DNA of 34,542 nt, from positions 1 to 34,542 of the forward strand of contig JAKAKJ010000069.1 in the NCBI GenBank assembly GCA_021824575.1, written 5' to 3'. The translations under genes and the position numbers were made by a program. The notes beneath the pieces were generated by a model. That model ran no database searches, was not told the origin of the DNA, and saw nothing but the letters and a program-made list of their open reading frames with translations. The stretch is from Chloroflexota bacterium. Its GTDB lineage: Bacteria; Chloroflexota; Anaerolineae; Anaerolineales; Villigracilaceae. Positions 22,585-31,397 of the stretch are shown piece after piece (position 1 is the stretch's first letter; each line of letters starts with the position of its first letter).

Positions 22585-25500
22585 ATGCACCGCAGACTTC
22601 TTGCCCTCGCCCGCGACTCACGCATCGCCCTTGCCTTCACAATTCTTTCCGGACTTTTCATCGGACTGCTGGCAATCGGCCAATCCTACCTCATCAGCAC
22701 TACCGTCAATGACGTCTTCCTCGAGAAGCAAACTCTGCTCCAGGTCGCACATTGGATGCAGCTGCTCCTCATCGTCATCGCCGCGCGCGGACTGCTGACA
22801 TGGCTCAACGAAGTCGCGGCGAATGCAGTCGCGGTGCGCGTCAAAACAGATTTACGCGAGCGACTCTTTGCCCACATACTCGCGCTCGGCCCCGCTTTCA
22901 GCCGAAGCGAACGCACCGGTGAGCTGACCACAGCCGCGGTCGAGGGAATCGAGGCGCTGGATGCATACTTCAGTCAATATCTTCCGCAACTTGTCATCAG
23001 CACGCTTGTCCCCGTCAGCATTTTGATTCTTGTCTTTCCGCTCGATCCGTTATCCGGCGTTGTGCTTTTATTGACCGCGCCGCTCATCCCATTTTTTATG
23101 TACATGATTGGCCGCGGCGCGGAAGTTGTGACCAAGCGGCAATATGAAACGTTGAGCCGTCTCTCCGCGCATTTCCTCGACAGCCTGCAGGGATTGACCA
23201 CGCTCAAATTATTTGGCCAATCCAAAGCGCAGACGCAGAACATTGCAAAAGTCAGCGACCAGTTCCGCGATACGACACTGAAAGTGTTGCAGGTCACTTT
23301 CCTTTCAGCATTTGCGCTCGAATTACTTGCGACCATCAGCACCGCCATCATTGCAGTCGAAGTGGGTTTGCGTTTGCTTTACGGGCAGATGCAATTTCAT
23401 GAAGCGTTATTCTTATTAATTCTCGCGCCCGAATTCTATTTGCCGCTTCGTATGTTGGGATTGCGCTTTCACGCGGGTATGGCGGGAACAAGCGCGGCGC
23501 GGCGTATTTTCCAAATTCTCGACATCCCAGTTGTCAGCGGCCAGTCTTCAGCAATCAGCAACCAGTCATTGCAAGAAATATCTTCCATTGAGTTTGAAAA
23601 TGTTTCTTTCACTTATCCATCCGAGAGCAAACCCGCTTTAGAAAACATCAACCTGACCATCAAGCGCGGCCAGCATATTGCTCTTGTTGGCAAAACAGGC
23701 GCAGGTAAATCAACGCTCGTAAATCTTCTGCTTGGCTTCATTCGACCAGCAGAAGGCCAAATCGTTATCAACCACCTGCAACTTACGAATTACGAATTAC
23801 GCAGCGACATTGCCTGGGTTCCGCAAAAGCCCTACCTCTTCCATGACACGATCGCCGCGAACATTCGCCTCGGAAAACCAAATGCGGCAGACGAAGAAAT
23901 CGTTTCTGCCGCCCGCACGGCGCATCTGGAAGAGTTCATCGAATCGCTTCCAGAAAAATACGAAACGGTTATCGGCGAAAGCGGCGCGCGTCTTTCCAGT
24001 GGACAAGCTCAACGACTCGCACTCGCCCGCGCATTTCTCAAAGGTGCACCGATTTTGATTCTCGACGAGCCAACATCAAGCCTCGATCCCGAAACCGAAT
24101 CCCTGCTCGAAGAATCCACGCGCCACTTGATGCAAAATCGAACCGTCATCACCATCGCTCATCGTTTGAACACAATTTTCAACGCCGACCAAATTATTGT
24201 TCTTGACGAGGGCCGCATCGTCGAAGTTGGCGAGCACCATGAACTGATGGCACACAATGGCGCGTATGCAAAGATAGTCAAAGCCAATACGGTGAAAAGT
24301 GAAAAGCAGGGAGGAACAAGTGAGAGCGAAATTCGAGGCCTTTCTCAAGCCTCTCAATCATCAATTCCCACTTCTAATGCTCAACTTCTCCAACCTTCAA
24401 GCCTTCAAGCCTTTAAACTTTCCAACCCAAATGATCAACTGCCTATCGCCTTCCGCCTTCTGCAATTTCTCAACGGTTCCTGGAACTGGGTCGCGCTTTC
24501 GGTTTTGCTTGGCGGCCTCACCATCGGAAGCAGCGTCGCACTAATGGGCACTTCGGCGTGGCTCATTTCGGAAGCCGCGCTCCGTCCATCCATCGCTGTG
24601 CTCGAAGTTGCCATCGTCGGCGTGCGTTTCTTCGGCATCGCCCGCGCCGTCTTCCGCTACCTTGAGCGTCTCGTTTCACACAACGTCACATTCAAGCTGC
24701 TGGGCCGATTGCGCGTTTGGTTTTATGAAAAAATCGAACCACTCGCTCCCGCGCGTTTGATGGACTATCGCGCCGGCGATTTATTGGCGCGCATCATCGG
24801 CGATGTGGAAACATTGGAAAATTTCTACGTGCGCGTCGTGGCTCCGCCGTTGACCGCGATGCTCGTCGCGGTTGGCACATCCATCTTCCTCGCTTCGACC
24901 GACCCGCGGCTGGCCGCGCTCTTAATTGGTTTTTTCCTGCTCCTCGGCTTGATCCTGCCCATCCTCGCGCAGACGATGAGTCAGCGCCCTGGCATTGAAG
25001 CCATCGCCCGTCGCGCGGATCTGCACATTCAACTTGTGGACGGCATTCAGGGCCTGGCCGACATTTTATCGTTTGGCCGCGGGAATGATCGCCTCGCACA
25101 GATCAAACACACCGGCAAAGAGTACGGCAAATCGCAAAAACGCATGGCGCACATCAACGGCATATTTTCCGGGCTGACAACTTTTCTAACGAACTTTGCA
25201 TTATGGCTGGTTTTATTTCTGGCGATCCCACAAGTTAGCGCGGGACACATGGACGGCGTGATGCTGGCAACATTGGCTTTGCTTACCCTGGCATCTTTCG
25301 AAGCCGTGACTCCCCTGCCCCTCGCCGCCCAAATGTGGACGAGCACGCGCGAGGCCGCACGGCGTTTGTTCGAAGTGGTGGATACAGAGCCAGCAATCAA
25401 TGAACAGCCATCAGCAGCCAGTGACCAGCTGCAAATCACAAATCAAGAATTACGAATTACCGATTTATCCTTTACCTACCCAGGTCAATCCACTCCTGCC

Positions 25501-26190
25501 CTTCGACACATCACCTTCAACCTTAAACCCGGAGCCTCGGTCGCCATCGTCGGGCCGAGCGGCGCGGGGAAAAGCACACTCGCGAATGTGCTGCTGAGAT
25601 TCTGGGATTATCACTCGGGCGAGATCTGCCTGGGAGGAGAATCGCTCAAAGCGTACGCGCCGGATGAAGTCCGCGAACAAATCGCTTACGTCTCGCAGAA
25701 CACATATTTTTTCAACACATCAGTCTATGAAAATCTGCGAATGGCTCGCCGCCGCGTCAAAAAGGAGGAAATCGAAGCCGCCGCGCGCGCCGTGCAAATC
25801 CACGACTTCATCATGAGTTTGCCAAAAGGCTATGACACGTTGATCGGCGAGCAGGGGCTGCGTTTGAGCGGCGGCGAACTCCAGCGCCTCGCCGTCGCGC
25901 GAGCCATCATCAAGGACGCGCCGATTTTGATTCTGGACGAACCCACCGCCAATTTGGACACGTTGACCGAAAGACAGGTATTGGAAACATTATTCGCCTT
26001 GATGCGGAGAAAAACTTCCCTGCTCATCACACACCGCTTGATCGGTTTGGAAAATGCGGATGAGATTCTGGCGATGGATCACGGACAGATTATCGAGCGC
26101 GGAACTCATCAGCAGCTTCTCGGCCAAAACGGTTTGTATCGCCACTTGCTGGATTTGCAGAACCGCGTCCTCACCGAAACGTCTGTTTAA
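22585..26190 (+). CDS. cydDC: CydD-CydC fused ABC transporter (single polypeptide)
   Basis: About 1201 residues containing two complete ABC half-transporters in CydD then CydC order. Residue numbers count from an in-frame TTG at 22573. Half 1: membrane domain 15-310, Walker A VGKTGAGKST (372-381), signature LSSGQ, Walker B ILILDEP. Half 2: membrane domain 630-925, Walker A VGPSGAGKST, signature LSGGE, Walker B ILILDEP. CydDC exports glutathione or cysteine, or handles heme, and is needed to assemble cytochrome bd; the location after cydAB supports that role. In most bacteria cydD and cydC are separate genes; fused forms exist. The first signature is LSSGQ instead of LSGGQ, which may weaken that ATP site. 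The linker (about 570-625) and short stretches at 323-333, 401-411 and 941-962 have a repetitive repeat-derived look. ATG at 22585 is preferred; no good ribosome binding site is seen. Confidence 0.93.
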   Translation: MHRRLLALARDSRIALAFTILSGLFIGLLAIGQSYLISTTVNDVFLEKQTLLQVAHWMQLLLIVIAARGLLTWLNEVAANAVAVRVKTDLRERLFAHILALGPAFSRSERTGELTTAAVEGIEALDAYFSQYLPQLVISTLVPVSILILVFPLDPLSGVVLLLTAPLIPFFMYMIGRGAEVVTKRQYETLSRLSAHFLDSLQGLTTLKLFGQSKAQTQNIAKVSDQFRDTTLKVLQVTFLSAFALELLATISTAIIAVEVGLRLLYGQMQFHEALFLLILAPEFYLPLRMLGLRFHAGMAGTSAARRIFQILDIPVVSGQSSAISNQSLQEISSIEFENVSFTYPSESKPALENINLTIKRGQHIALVGKTGAGKSTLVNLLLGFIRPAEGQIVINHLQLTNYELRSDIAWVPQKPYLFHDTIAANIRLGKPNAADEEIVSAARTAHLEEFIESLPEKYETVIGESGARLSSGQAQRLALARAFLKGAPILILDEPTSSLDPETESLLEESTRHLMQNRTVITIAHRLNTIFNADQIIVLDEGRIVEVGEHHELMAHNGAYAKIVKANTVKSEKQGGTSESEIRGLSQASQSSIPTSNAQLLQPSSLQAFKLSNPNDQLPIAFRLLQFLNGSWNWVALSVLLGGLTIGSSVALMGTSAWLISEAALRPSIAVLEVAIVGVRFFGIARAVFRYLERLVSHNVTFKLLGRLRVWFYEKIEPLAPARLMDYRAGDLLARIIGDVETLENFYVRVVAPPLTAMLVAVGTSIFLASTDPRLAALLIGFFLLLGLILPILAQTMSQRPGIEAIARRADLHIQLVDGIQGLADILSFGRGNDRLAQIKHTGKEYGKSQKRMAHINGIFSGLTTFLTNFALWLVLFLAIPQVSAGHMDGVMLATLALLTLASFEAVTPLPLAAQMWTSTREAARRLFEVVDTEPAINEQPSAASDQLQITNQELRITDLSFTYPGQSTPALRHITFNLKPGASVAIVGPSGAGKSTLANVLLRFWDYHSGEICLGGESLKAYAPDEVREQIAYVSQNTYFFNTSVYENLRMARRRVKKEEIEAAARAVQIHDFIMSLPKGYDTLIGEQGLRLSGGELQRLAVARAIIKDAPILILDEPTANLDTLTERQVLETLFALMRRKTSLLITHRLIGLENADEILAMDHGQIIERGTHQQLLGQNGLYRHLLDLQNRVLTETSV

Positions 26191-26215
26191 CAAATTCAAA
26201 CGCCGATGCTATACT
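26187..26215 (+). promoter_or_regulatory. Promoter of the 26260 gene
   Basis: TTAACA (26187-26192), a 17-base spacer, TATACT (26210-26215) preceded by TG one base away (extended -10). It overlaps the end of cydDC and would start transcription near 26222, making the next gene independent of the cyd operon. Confidence 0.65.
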
Positions 26216-26259
26216 TGCGCCAATAATTCATCCATGAAATTGCCTGATGGAGGAGAAGC

Positions 26260-26823
26260 GTGTCGAAGAGCCGCAGGAAGCAAAAGGCCAAATCTATGGC
26301 GGGGAAAAACAAACTATCCGCGGGGAAGCTGAACAGCAGACGCGGGTCGCCCGTTTGGCGTTTCAATTATTTCCGCTCTGTTGTCCTGACCAGTTTGCTC
26401 AATGATCTCTATAATCTTGAACAGACCGGCATCGAAGATAAACACTGCAAGAAAATCGCGGCATCGCTGACCTACTTCAGCAATGCCGCGACGGATATTC
26501 CATCTGCAGGGCCTTTCATGGGACCGCTTTACAAAGATATCGAAAAATTCATCGAGCTATATCAAGCATGGAACGACATCAAAGGCAGGGACTTGGAAGA
26601 GGCCGCGTCGCGCCGCGAGCTTCGAATTAAACTGATGGCTCAACGCCAGACAATCACAAACAAAGCGCGAAAACTTCAATTTGCCATCCAGGAAAATGTA
26701 GATACCCAGTTAATGAAATCCGGCTTCGATGCGCTGAGCGAATTGATCACTGCCGTGCCCGACCTGCTCGGAAATCTGGGCAAAGCTTTGGGCGAATTCG
26801 CCAAACGAGGCGGCATTCCATAA
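26260..26823 (+). CDS. Helical protein of unknown function with a basic N terminus
   Basis: A 187-residue protein starting at GTG with GGAGGAG 4-6 bases upstream. The first 35 residues are strongly basic (MSKSRRKQKAKS ... SRRG) and look disordered or nucleic-acid-binding. The rest is predicted helical (SLLNDLYNLEQTGIEDKHCKKI, DIEKFIELYQAWNDIKGRDLEEAASRREL, LISELITAVPDLL-like), with an amphipathic, Gly-rich end. No signal peptide or known motif. I do not recognise the family. It has its own promoter and is followed convergently by a lipoprotein gene. Confidence 0.65.
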   Translation: MSKSRRKQKAKSMAGKNKLSAGKLNSRRGSPVWRFNYFRSVVLTSLLNDLYNLEQTGIEDKHCKKIAASLTYFSNAATDIPSAGPFMGPLYKDIEKFIELYQAWNDIKGRDLEEAASRRELRIKLMAQRQTITNKARKLQFAIQENVDTQLMKSGFDALSELITAVPDLLGNLGKALGEFAKRGGIP

Positions 26824-26909
26824 TGAAGTTTGCCGGGTCGAATCAACGTGGGAGTTTTCAAAAACAATTCAGGTGTTGCATGTTCAATGCAGCATCCGAA
26901 TTGTTTTAT

Positions 26910-27587
26910 CTACGAACCAGCTTTTTTCTGCAAGAATTGAACGATCCCGTTTACCACACTTGGCGGAAGGAAATCGCTGAAGCCCTGACGCCCGCCCGCA
27001 CGCGGAGTTCCACCGTTCCCAAACGCGCCGGGTGTCCCTCTGGCCGGAGGCGTGAACGTGCCACCGTTGGATTGAAATCCGCCGAAGCCGACTCCAGGCC
27101 CGGCCACCGCGATGCCAGCCTGTTGAAAAGCCGCAAAAATATCCTGCCGGCTCAAATTCATCGCTGTGATTGCCTGGATCTGTTCCGGCGTCATCGCACT
27201 TTGGATGGCAGCGAATTGCGCGCTTACCTGCTGCATCATGGCCGCGTTGGGCCGCGCGCCGGGCGTGCCAAAACCGCCGGATGGAGTTGCCGAACTTTCC
27301 GTTTGCTGCAACGATTGCCATAAAGGCAGAAGCTTGGCAGCCTCCTGCGCGGTGATGGCATTGGATGTGCCATCCAACTTCAATATTCCAGCCGCAAGCT
27401 GCAAAGCCGTCAGGCCGTCCGTCGGGGTTCCATTAATCGGCGCTGAACCTGCTGAATTCGACGCGCCCGCATACGTTCCGGGCGATCCGCCGGTCGAGTT
27501 GGATTGTCCGGAAGCTGCCGCAGTTCCACATGCCGATAATGTCAATGCAAGAATGCTAAAAATTGTGGCGACAATAATTCTTTTCAT
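26910..27587 (-). CDS. Secreted lipoprotein of unknown function, Gly/Pro-rich C terminus
   Basis: A 225-residue protein. MKRIIVATIFSILALTLSAC is a lipoprotein signal with Cys20, then a Gly/Ser/Thr-rich linker. The middle (about 60-155) contains LQLAAGILKLDGTSNAITAQEAAKLLPLW and MTPEQIQAITAMNLSRQDI; the EGT/DGT...A(V/I)TAEQA pattern followed by LLPLW occurs in uncharacterised secreted proteins of Gram-positive-type and Chloroflexota bacteria. The C-terminal third is Gly/Pro-rich. AAGGAGATCAA directly precedes the ATG. It is convergent with the 26260 gene and divergent from rho. Confidence 0.7.
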   Translation of the reverse strand: MKRIIVATIFSILALTLSACGTAAASGQSNSTGGSPGTYAGASNSAGSAPINGTPTDGLTALQLAAGILKLDGTSNAITAQEAAKLLPLWQSLQQTESSATPSGGFGTPGARPNAAMMQQVSAQFAAIQSAMTPEQIQAITAMNLSRQDIFAAFQQAGIAVAGPGVGFGGFQSNGGTFTPPARGTPGAFGNGGTPRAGGRQGFSDFLPPSVVNGIVQFLQKKAGS

Positions 27588-27615
27588 TTGATCTCCTTGT
27601 TTCTACAGGGCGGGT

Positions 27616-27624
27616 AGTATAACA
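27616..27624 (-). promoter_or_regulatory. Extended -10 promoter of the lipoprotein gene
   Basis: On the minus strand TGTTATACT, an extended -10 box about 28 bases upstream of the ATG at 27587. No good -35 is needed with this class. A 10-base palindrome AAGCGCGCTT (27624-27633) abuts it upstream. Confidence 0.55.
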
Positions 27625-27746
27625 AGCGCGCTTACGAAGGAGGTATAGAAAATATATTGATTCCATAAGAGAGACTTTTGTGCGTAAAACGAGGATGAAC
27701 TCGTGCAATTCTGACTTTGGGAAAGCCCCACAAGGTTGAAAATCGC

Positions 27747-27775
27747 TTGCATCCACTGAACGAGCGTGCTATAAT
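27747..27775 (+). promoter_or_regulatory. Predicted rho promoter and long leader
   Basis: TTGCAT (27747-27752), a 17-base spacer and TATAAT (27770-27775) with TG one base before it (extended -10). Transcription near 27782 gives a leader of about 170 bases before rho. The leader contains a small hairpin (CCCG...CGGG near 27893-27908). Apart from this and the lipoprotein promoter, I see nothing in 27588-27954. Confidence 0.55.
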
Positions 27776-27954
27776 GCAAACAACTTCCCCGGATAATCAA
27801 CAATTCAATTCCCACATCGCGGTATCTGTAAACCCATAATCCTGTTATCTTGAACAATTTCCCCTTTCAACAAAATCCATTTTGAAATCAGCCCGCACCT
27901 ATACGGGGGCGCTGGCTTCATCCCAACATTCATTATTCCAAAAGGCATCGAACC

Positions 27955-29232
27955 ATGAAAATTCTAGAGCTTGAAAACGAACCGCTGGCAAAACTACGCA
28001 AGCTTGCCAAAGATGCAAATGTGCCTAATTTCAACCGCCTGAAGAAGGAATCACTCATCCTTCAAATTCGTCAGGTGGAAGCGCAGAAGGAGGGCATCGA
28101 ACTGCGAGGCGGCATCCTCGAGATTATGAGCGAAGGCATCGGCTTCCTGCGGGCCGCCAACTATCGAATCAGCGATCAGGACGTTTACGTCTCGCAGGCG
28201 CAGCTCCGCCGTTATGATCTCCGCTCGGGAGACCTGGTCATCGGGCATGTTCGTCCGCCGCGAGAATCTGAAAGGCATTTTGGATTGCTCAAGGTGGAAA
28301 CGGTCAACGGCATTGACCCGGAGGAGGCGGCCCGCCGCCCGGTCTTTGAGAATCTCACCCCGATCTTCCCCGACAAACGCTTCGACCTGGAGACGGATCA
28401 CGATACCTTGGCCCCGCGCTTAATTAATCTCATTGCGCCCATCGGACGCGGCCAGCGCGGTTTGATCGTTTCTCCTCCCAAAGCGGGGAAAACCACCATC
28501 CTCAAGCAAATTGCGAACGCCATCTCAACCAAATATCCCGACGTGCATTTGATGGTCGCGCTGATCGGCGAACGCCCGGAAGAAGTAACCGACATGGATC
28601 GTTCGGTGGAAGCGGAAGTTGTGGCTTCGACCTTTGACGAACCCGTTACTTCCCATGTCCGCACGGCGGAAATTGCCTTAGACAGAGCTAAGAGAATGGT
28701 GGAGATCGGCCGTCATGTGGTAATCTTAATGGACTCGATTACCCGTCTGGCGCGTGCATACAACCTTGTGGTCAACCCATCGGGGCGCACGCTTTCGGGC
28801 GGCATGGATCCTTCGGCGCTGTATCCGCCCAAACGTTTCTTCGGCGCGGCGCGCAACATCGAAGAAGGCGGCTCGCTGACCATCATTGCCACCTGCCTGG
28901 TGGATACCGGCTCCCGTTTGGATGATGTTGTCTACGAAGAATTCAAAGGCACCGGTAACATGGAATTGGTTCTCTCGCGCAAATTGCAGGAGCGCCGCAT
29001 CTTCCCCGCTGTGGAAATCGAACGCTCATCCACGCGCCGCGAAGACTTGCTCCTTGGCCCGGATATCCTGCAGCGCGTCTGGCTGATGCGCCGCATGTAC
29101 GGACAGATGACCACACCTCCGCCGCAGGGCGCTGGCATGGACCAAACGGTTGCGACCGAAGCCATCCTCACCCGCCTCGACCGCGCCAAGAACAACCAGC
29201 AATTCCTTGAAACATTGACGGAAGAAAACTAA
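27955..29232 (+). CDS. rho: Transcription termination factor Rho
   Basis: A 425-residue hexameric RNA helicase that terminates transcription. The N terminus (MKILELENEPLAKLRKLAKDANV ... ILQIR) is the Rho_N helical domain; residues 48-118 are the cold-shock RNA-binding domain (GILEIMSEGIGFLRAANYR). Walker A is PPKAGKTT (174-181), GERPEEVTDM and the Q-loop region NPSGRTLSGGMDPSAL are intact, and the R-loop is KGTGNMEL. There is no large insertion between Rho_N and the cold-shock domain, unlike in Actinobacteria and some others. It begins a run of four co-directional genes (LysM/M23, birA, small membrane protein). Confidence 0.98.
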   Translation: MKILELENEPLAKLRKLAKDANVPNFNRLKKESLILQIRQVEAQKEGIELRGGILEIMSEGIGFLRAANYRISDQDVYVSQAQLRRYDLRSGDLVIGHVRPPRESERHFGLLKVETVNGIDPEEAARRPVFENLTPIFPDKRFDLETDHDTLAPRLINLIAPIGRGQRGLIVSPPKAGKTTILKQIANAISTKYPDVHLMVALIGERPEEVTDMDRSVEAEVVASTFDEPVTSHVRTAEIALDRAKRMVEIGRHVVILMDSITRLARAYNLVVNPSGRTLSGGMDPSALYPPKRFFGAARNIEEGGSLTIIATCLVDTGSRLDDVVYEEFKGTGNMELVLSRKLQERRIFPAVEIERSSTRREDLLLGPDILQRVWLMRRMYGQMTTPPPQGAGMDQTVATEAILTRLDRAKNNQQFLETLTEEN

Positions 29233-29248
29233 ACACAAATAATTCAAA

Positions 29249-30331
29249 ATGAAATTCGATCTCAAGAAATACATCCAAAGCTTCACAACCAATCGTTTTA
29301 GTTTGATCTCATGGGGAGTCACAATTGTTGTCGTAATTGCGTTGCTGGGAACCACCCTTTGGTGGGCTCAGTCTGGCGGCGCTGCATCCGCCGCGCATCC
29401 AGAATCGACCGCATCGGCGAATCAATCACAGCCCGTGGTCAATCTTCCAACCTCGGGCCAGGCTCAAAACATTGCCGCAATCTCCAGCATTGGCCGCCAG
29501 CTCAATCTCAAAACGGACATTTCCCAGCAGGCAAGCTATCAGATTACGACCTATCAAGTTATGAAAGGCGACTCGGTTTTCGCGATTGCCAAACAATTCA
29601 ACATCAAACCCGAGTCCATTTTATACAGCAACAAGAACACGCTTCACGATAACCCGCAGAATCTAACCCCCGGCATGACGCTCGAAATTCCTCCGGTGGA
29701 TGGGCTGATCTACACGTGGAAAGACGGCGACACCATTGATTCGGTCGCCAAGGAATTCAAGGCGAAACCGGAAGATATATTGAACTGGCCGGGCAACGAC
29801 ATTGATCTGACCAACCCGCAGATCAAACCGGGCACGGTAATCATGATCCCGGGCGGACAACGCGAACTAATATCATGGCTCGAGTTTGTGCCAACATATC
29901 AGCGCGGCAACGGAACGGCGACATCCGAGTTGGGCGGCGGAAGTTGTCCGAATCTGGCTGGCTCGCCGCCATACCTCTGGCCGACCAATGGCCCACACAC
30001 AATTTCAGGCAATGACTTTAGTCCGACACATCTAGGCATAGATATAACAGCCTTTGAAGGCACGCCAGTGCTTGCCTCCGGCGCGGGTGTAGTGGTCTAT
30101 GCCGGCTGGAGTCAATACGGTTATGGCAACGTGATCGAAATTGATCACGGCGGCGGCTGGGCTACTGTTTACGCTCACTTGAGCCAGTTCAACGTCAAAG
30201 TATGCGATTATGTCAGCGCCGGGCAAGTGATAGCCCTTTCCGGTTCCACTGGTAATTCCACTGGCCCGCACCTGCATTTTGAAGTCCGTAAAAACGGAAC
30301 TGCCGTGGATCCATGGCAAATCGTTTCGTGA
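29249..30331 (+). CDS. LysM-domain M23 peptidase (membrane-anchored)
   Basis: A 360-residue protein with one N-terminal membrane segment (about residues 20-40, SLISWGVTIVVVIALLGTTLWW), no lipobox. Two LysM peptidoglycan-binding modules follow: YQVMKGDSVFAIAKQFNIKP (from about 105) and YTWKDGDTIDSVAKEFKAKP (from about 152). Residues 255-358 are an M23 peptidase with intact zinc ligands in HLGIDITAFEGTP, YAHLS and GPHLHFEVRKNG. It would cleave peptidoglycan cross-links outside the membrane while tethered, in cell-wall remodelling or division. It starts 16 bases after rho with no visible Shine-Dalgarno, so translation may be coupled. Confidence 0.92.
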   Translation: MKFDLKKYIQSFTTNRFSLISWGVTIVVVIALLGTTLWWAQSGGAASAAHPESTASANQSQPVVNLPTSGQAQNIAAISSIGRQLNLKTDISQQASYQITTYQVMKGDSVFAIAKQFNIKPESILYSNKNTLHDNPQNLTPGMTLEIPPVDGLIYTWKDGDTIDSVAKEFKAKPEDILNWPGNDIDLTNPQIKPGTVIMIPGGQRELISWLEFVPTYQRGNGTATSELGGGSCPNLAGSPPYLWPTNGPHTISGNDFSPTHLGIDITAFEGTPVLASGAGVVVYAGWSQYGYGNVIEIDHGGGWATVYAHLSQFNVKVCDYVSAGQVIALSGSTGNSTGPHLHFEVRKNGTAVDPWQIVS

Positions 30332-30332
30332 A

Positions 30333-31121
30333 GTGAATCAATCCGAATTACAAGCCGCTCTTGGAGGTCTCTCTTTGGGCGGCTTTCGTTTTTTTCAGAG
30401 CATTGGTTCGACCAACGATGAAGCGCGCACATGGTCAAATCAGGACGCGCCGGATTTGTCTTTGGTCGTGGCGGATGAACAGACTGCTGGCCGAGGCCGA
30501 TCGGGGCGAAGATGGCTTACGCCTCCCGGAACGGCTCTAGCTTTTAGTTTGATCCTGCGCCCCAACGCGGCGGAACGCACGTACCCCGCGCGGACAACGG
30601 GATTGGGCGCGGTTGTCTTGGTAGAATCTCTGCAGATGTTTGGACTCGCCGCGCAAATCAAGTGGCCGAATGATGTTTTGATCAACCAACGCAAAGTCGC
30701 GGGAATTTTGGTCGAATCGGTTTGGACAGGAGACGAACTCGAAGCATTTATTTTAGGAATCGGGGTCAACGTTTTGGCCGCGTCCGTGCCAGCTGCTGAC
30801 CAGTTGCTTTTCCCGGCGACCAGCCTCGAGTCCGAGTTGAACGAACCGCTTGACCGCCTGGAATGTTTGAAGGAAATTTTGTCGGCATTGATTCGATGGC
30901 GTCCAAAAATCGGGACGGATGAATTTATCAGAGCGTGGGAAAGTTATCTCGCGTTTCGCGGCGAGCAGGTTCATGTGCGAAAAGATAATGAGTCGACTCT
31001 AACAGGAGAGCTTCTCGGCCTTGGGCCTGATGGAAGTCTTCGCCTGTTTGCAAATGACAAATCCCTTGCAATCCAGTTTGGCGAAATTCATCTGCGGCCC
31101 GCCGATGATAAAATCAAATAA
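30333..31121 (+). CDS. birA: Biotin--[acetyl-CoA-carboxylase] ligase, monofunctional
   Basis: About 262 residues from GTG at 30333, two bases past the preceding stop; the frame is open back to an ATG at 30279 inside the M23 gene, but that would add 18 residues overlapping it. The enzyme adenylates biotin and attaches it to carboxylase carrier proteins. The adenylate-binding motif GRGRSGRRWLTPPG and IKWPNDVLINQRKVAGILVE are diagnostic, as is the C-terminal SH3-like domain. There is no N-terminal DNA-binding domain, so it does not act as a biotin repressor. It is followed by a small membrane protein gene after 14 bases. Confidence 0.92.
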   Translation: MNQSELQAALGGLSLGGFRFFQSIGSTNDEARTWSNQDAPDLSLVVADEQTAGRGRSGRRWLTPPGTALAFSLILRPNAAERTYPARTTGLGAVVLVESLQMFGLAAQIKWPNDVLINQRKVAGILVESVWTGDELEAFILGIGVNVLAASVPAADQLLFPATSLESELNEPLDRLECLKEILSALIRWRPKIGTDEFIRAWESYLAFRGEQVHVRKDNESTLTGELLGLGPDGSLRLFANDKSLAIQFGEIHLRPADDKIK

Positions 31122-31135
31122 AGTCAGAGGTCACA

Positions 31136-31363
31136 ATGTTTGATAATTTGCGTGAGCAGGCCAACTCCAGTCCATTCTACGAAGAGGAAGCGCAATTCCA
31201 GCCTGCGGCTGGGACTCCTGCCCCGCCGCCAGCCCGCCCTTCAACAGGGAGGCTTCTTGGCATGACGGCCTTCCAGCGTTTTGTCCTGGCTGTAATGCTG
31301 ATGATGGTCGTCTGCGTCTTGGGCAGCATGATGCTGCTCGTCACAGGAAAAATTGTGTTCTAA
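31136..31363 (+). CDS. Small single-pass membrane protein of unknown function
   Basis: A 75-residue protein: a soluble Pro/Ala-rich N terminus (to about residue 40) and one C-terminal membrane helix (FVLAVMLMMVVCVLGSMMLLVTG). AGAGG lies 6 bases upstream of the ATG. It is the last gene of the rho-birA run and ends at the shared terminator. No family is recognised. Confidence 0.7.
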   Translation: MFDNLREQANSSPFYEEEAQFQPAAGTPAPPPARPSTGRLLGMTAFQRFVLAVMLMMVVCVLGSMMLLVTGKIVF

Positions 31364-31397
31364 AAAATCGGCCGGGAATAATCCCGGCCGATTTTTT
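31362..31397. terminator. Bidirectional terminator between the birA operon and gyrA
   Basis: AAAAAATCGGCCGGGA-ATAA-TCCCGGCCGATTTTTT: perfect arms with A- and T-tracts on the two sides. It serves the small membrane protein gene on the plus strand and gyrA on the minus strand, and overlaps both stop codons. Confidence 0.95.

Noticed and set aside
27883-27920. GC-rich hairpin in the rho leader considered as a riboswitch or protein-binding leader
   Set aside because: Only a 4-base stem is clear and no known leader consensus could be recognised.
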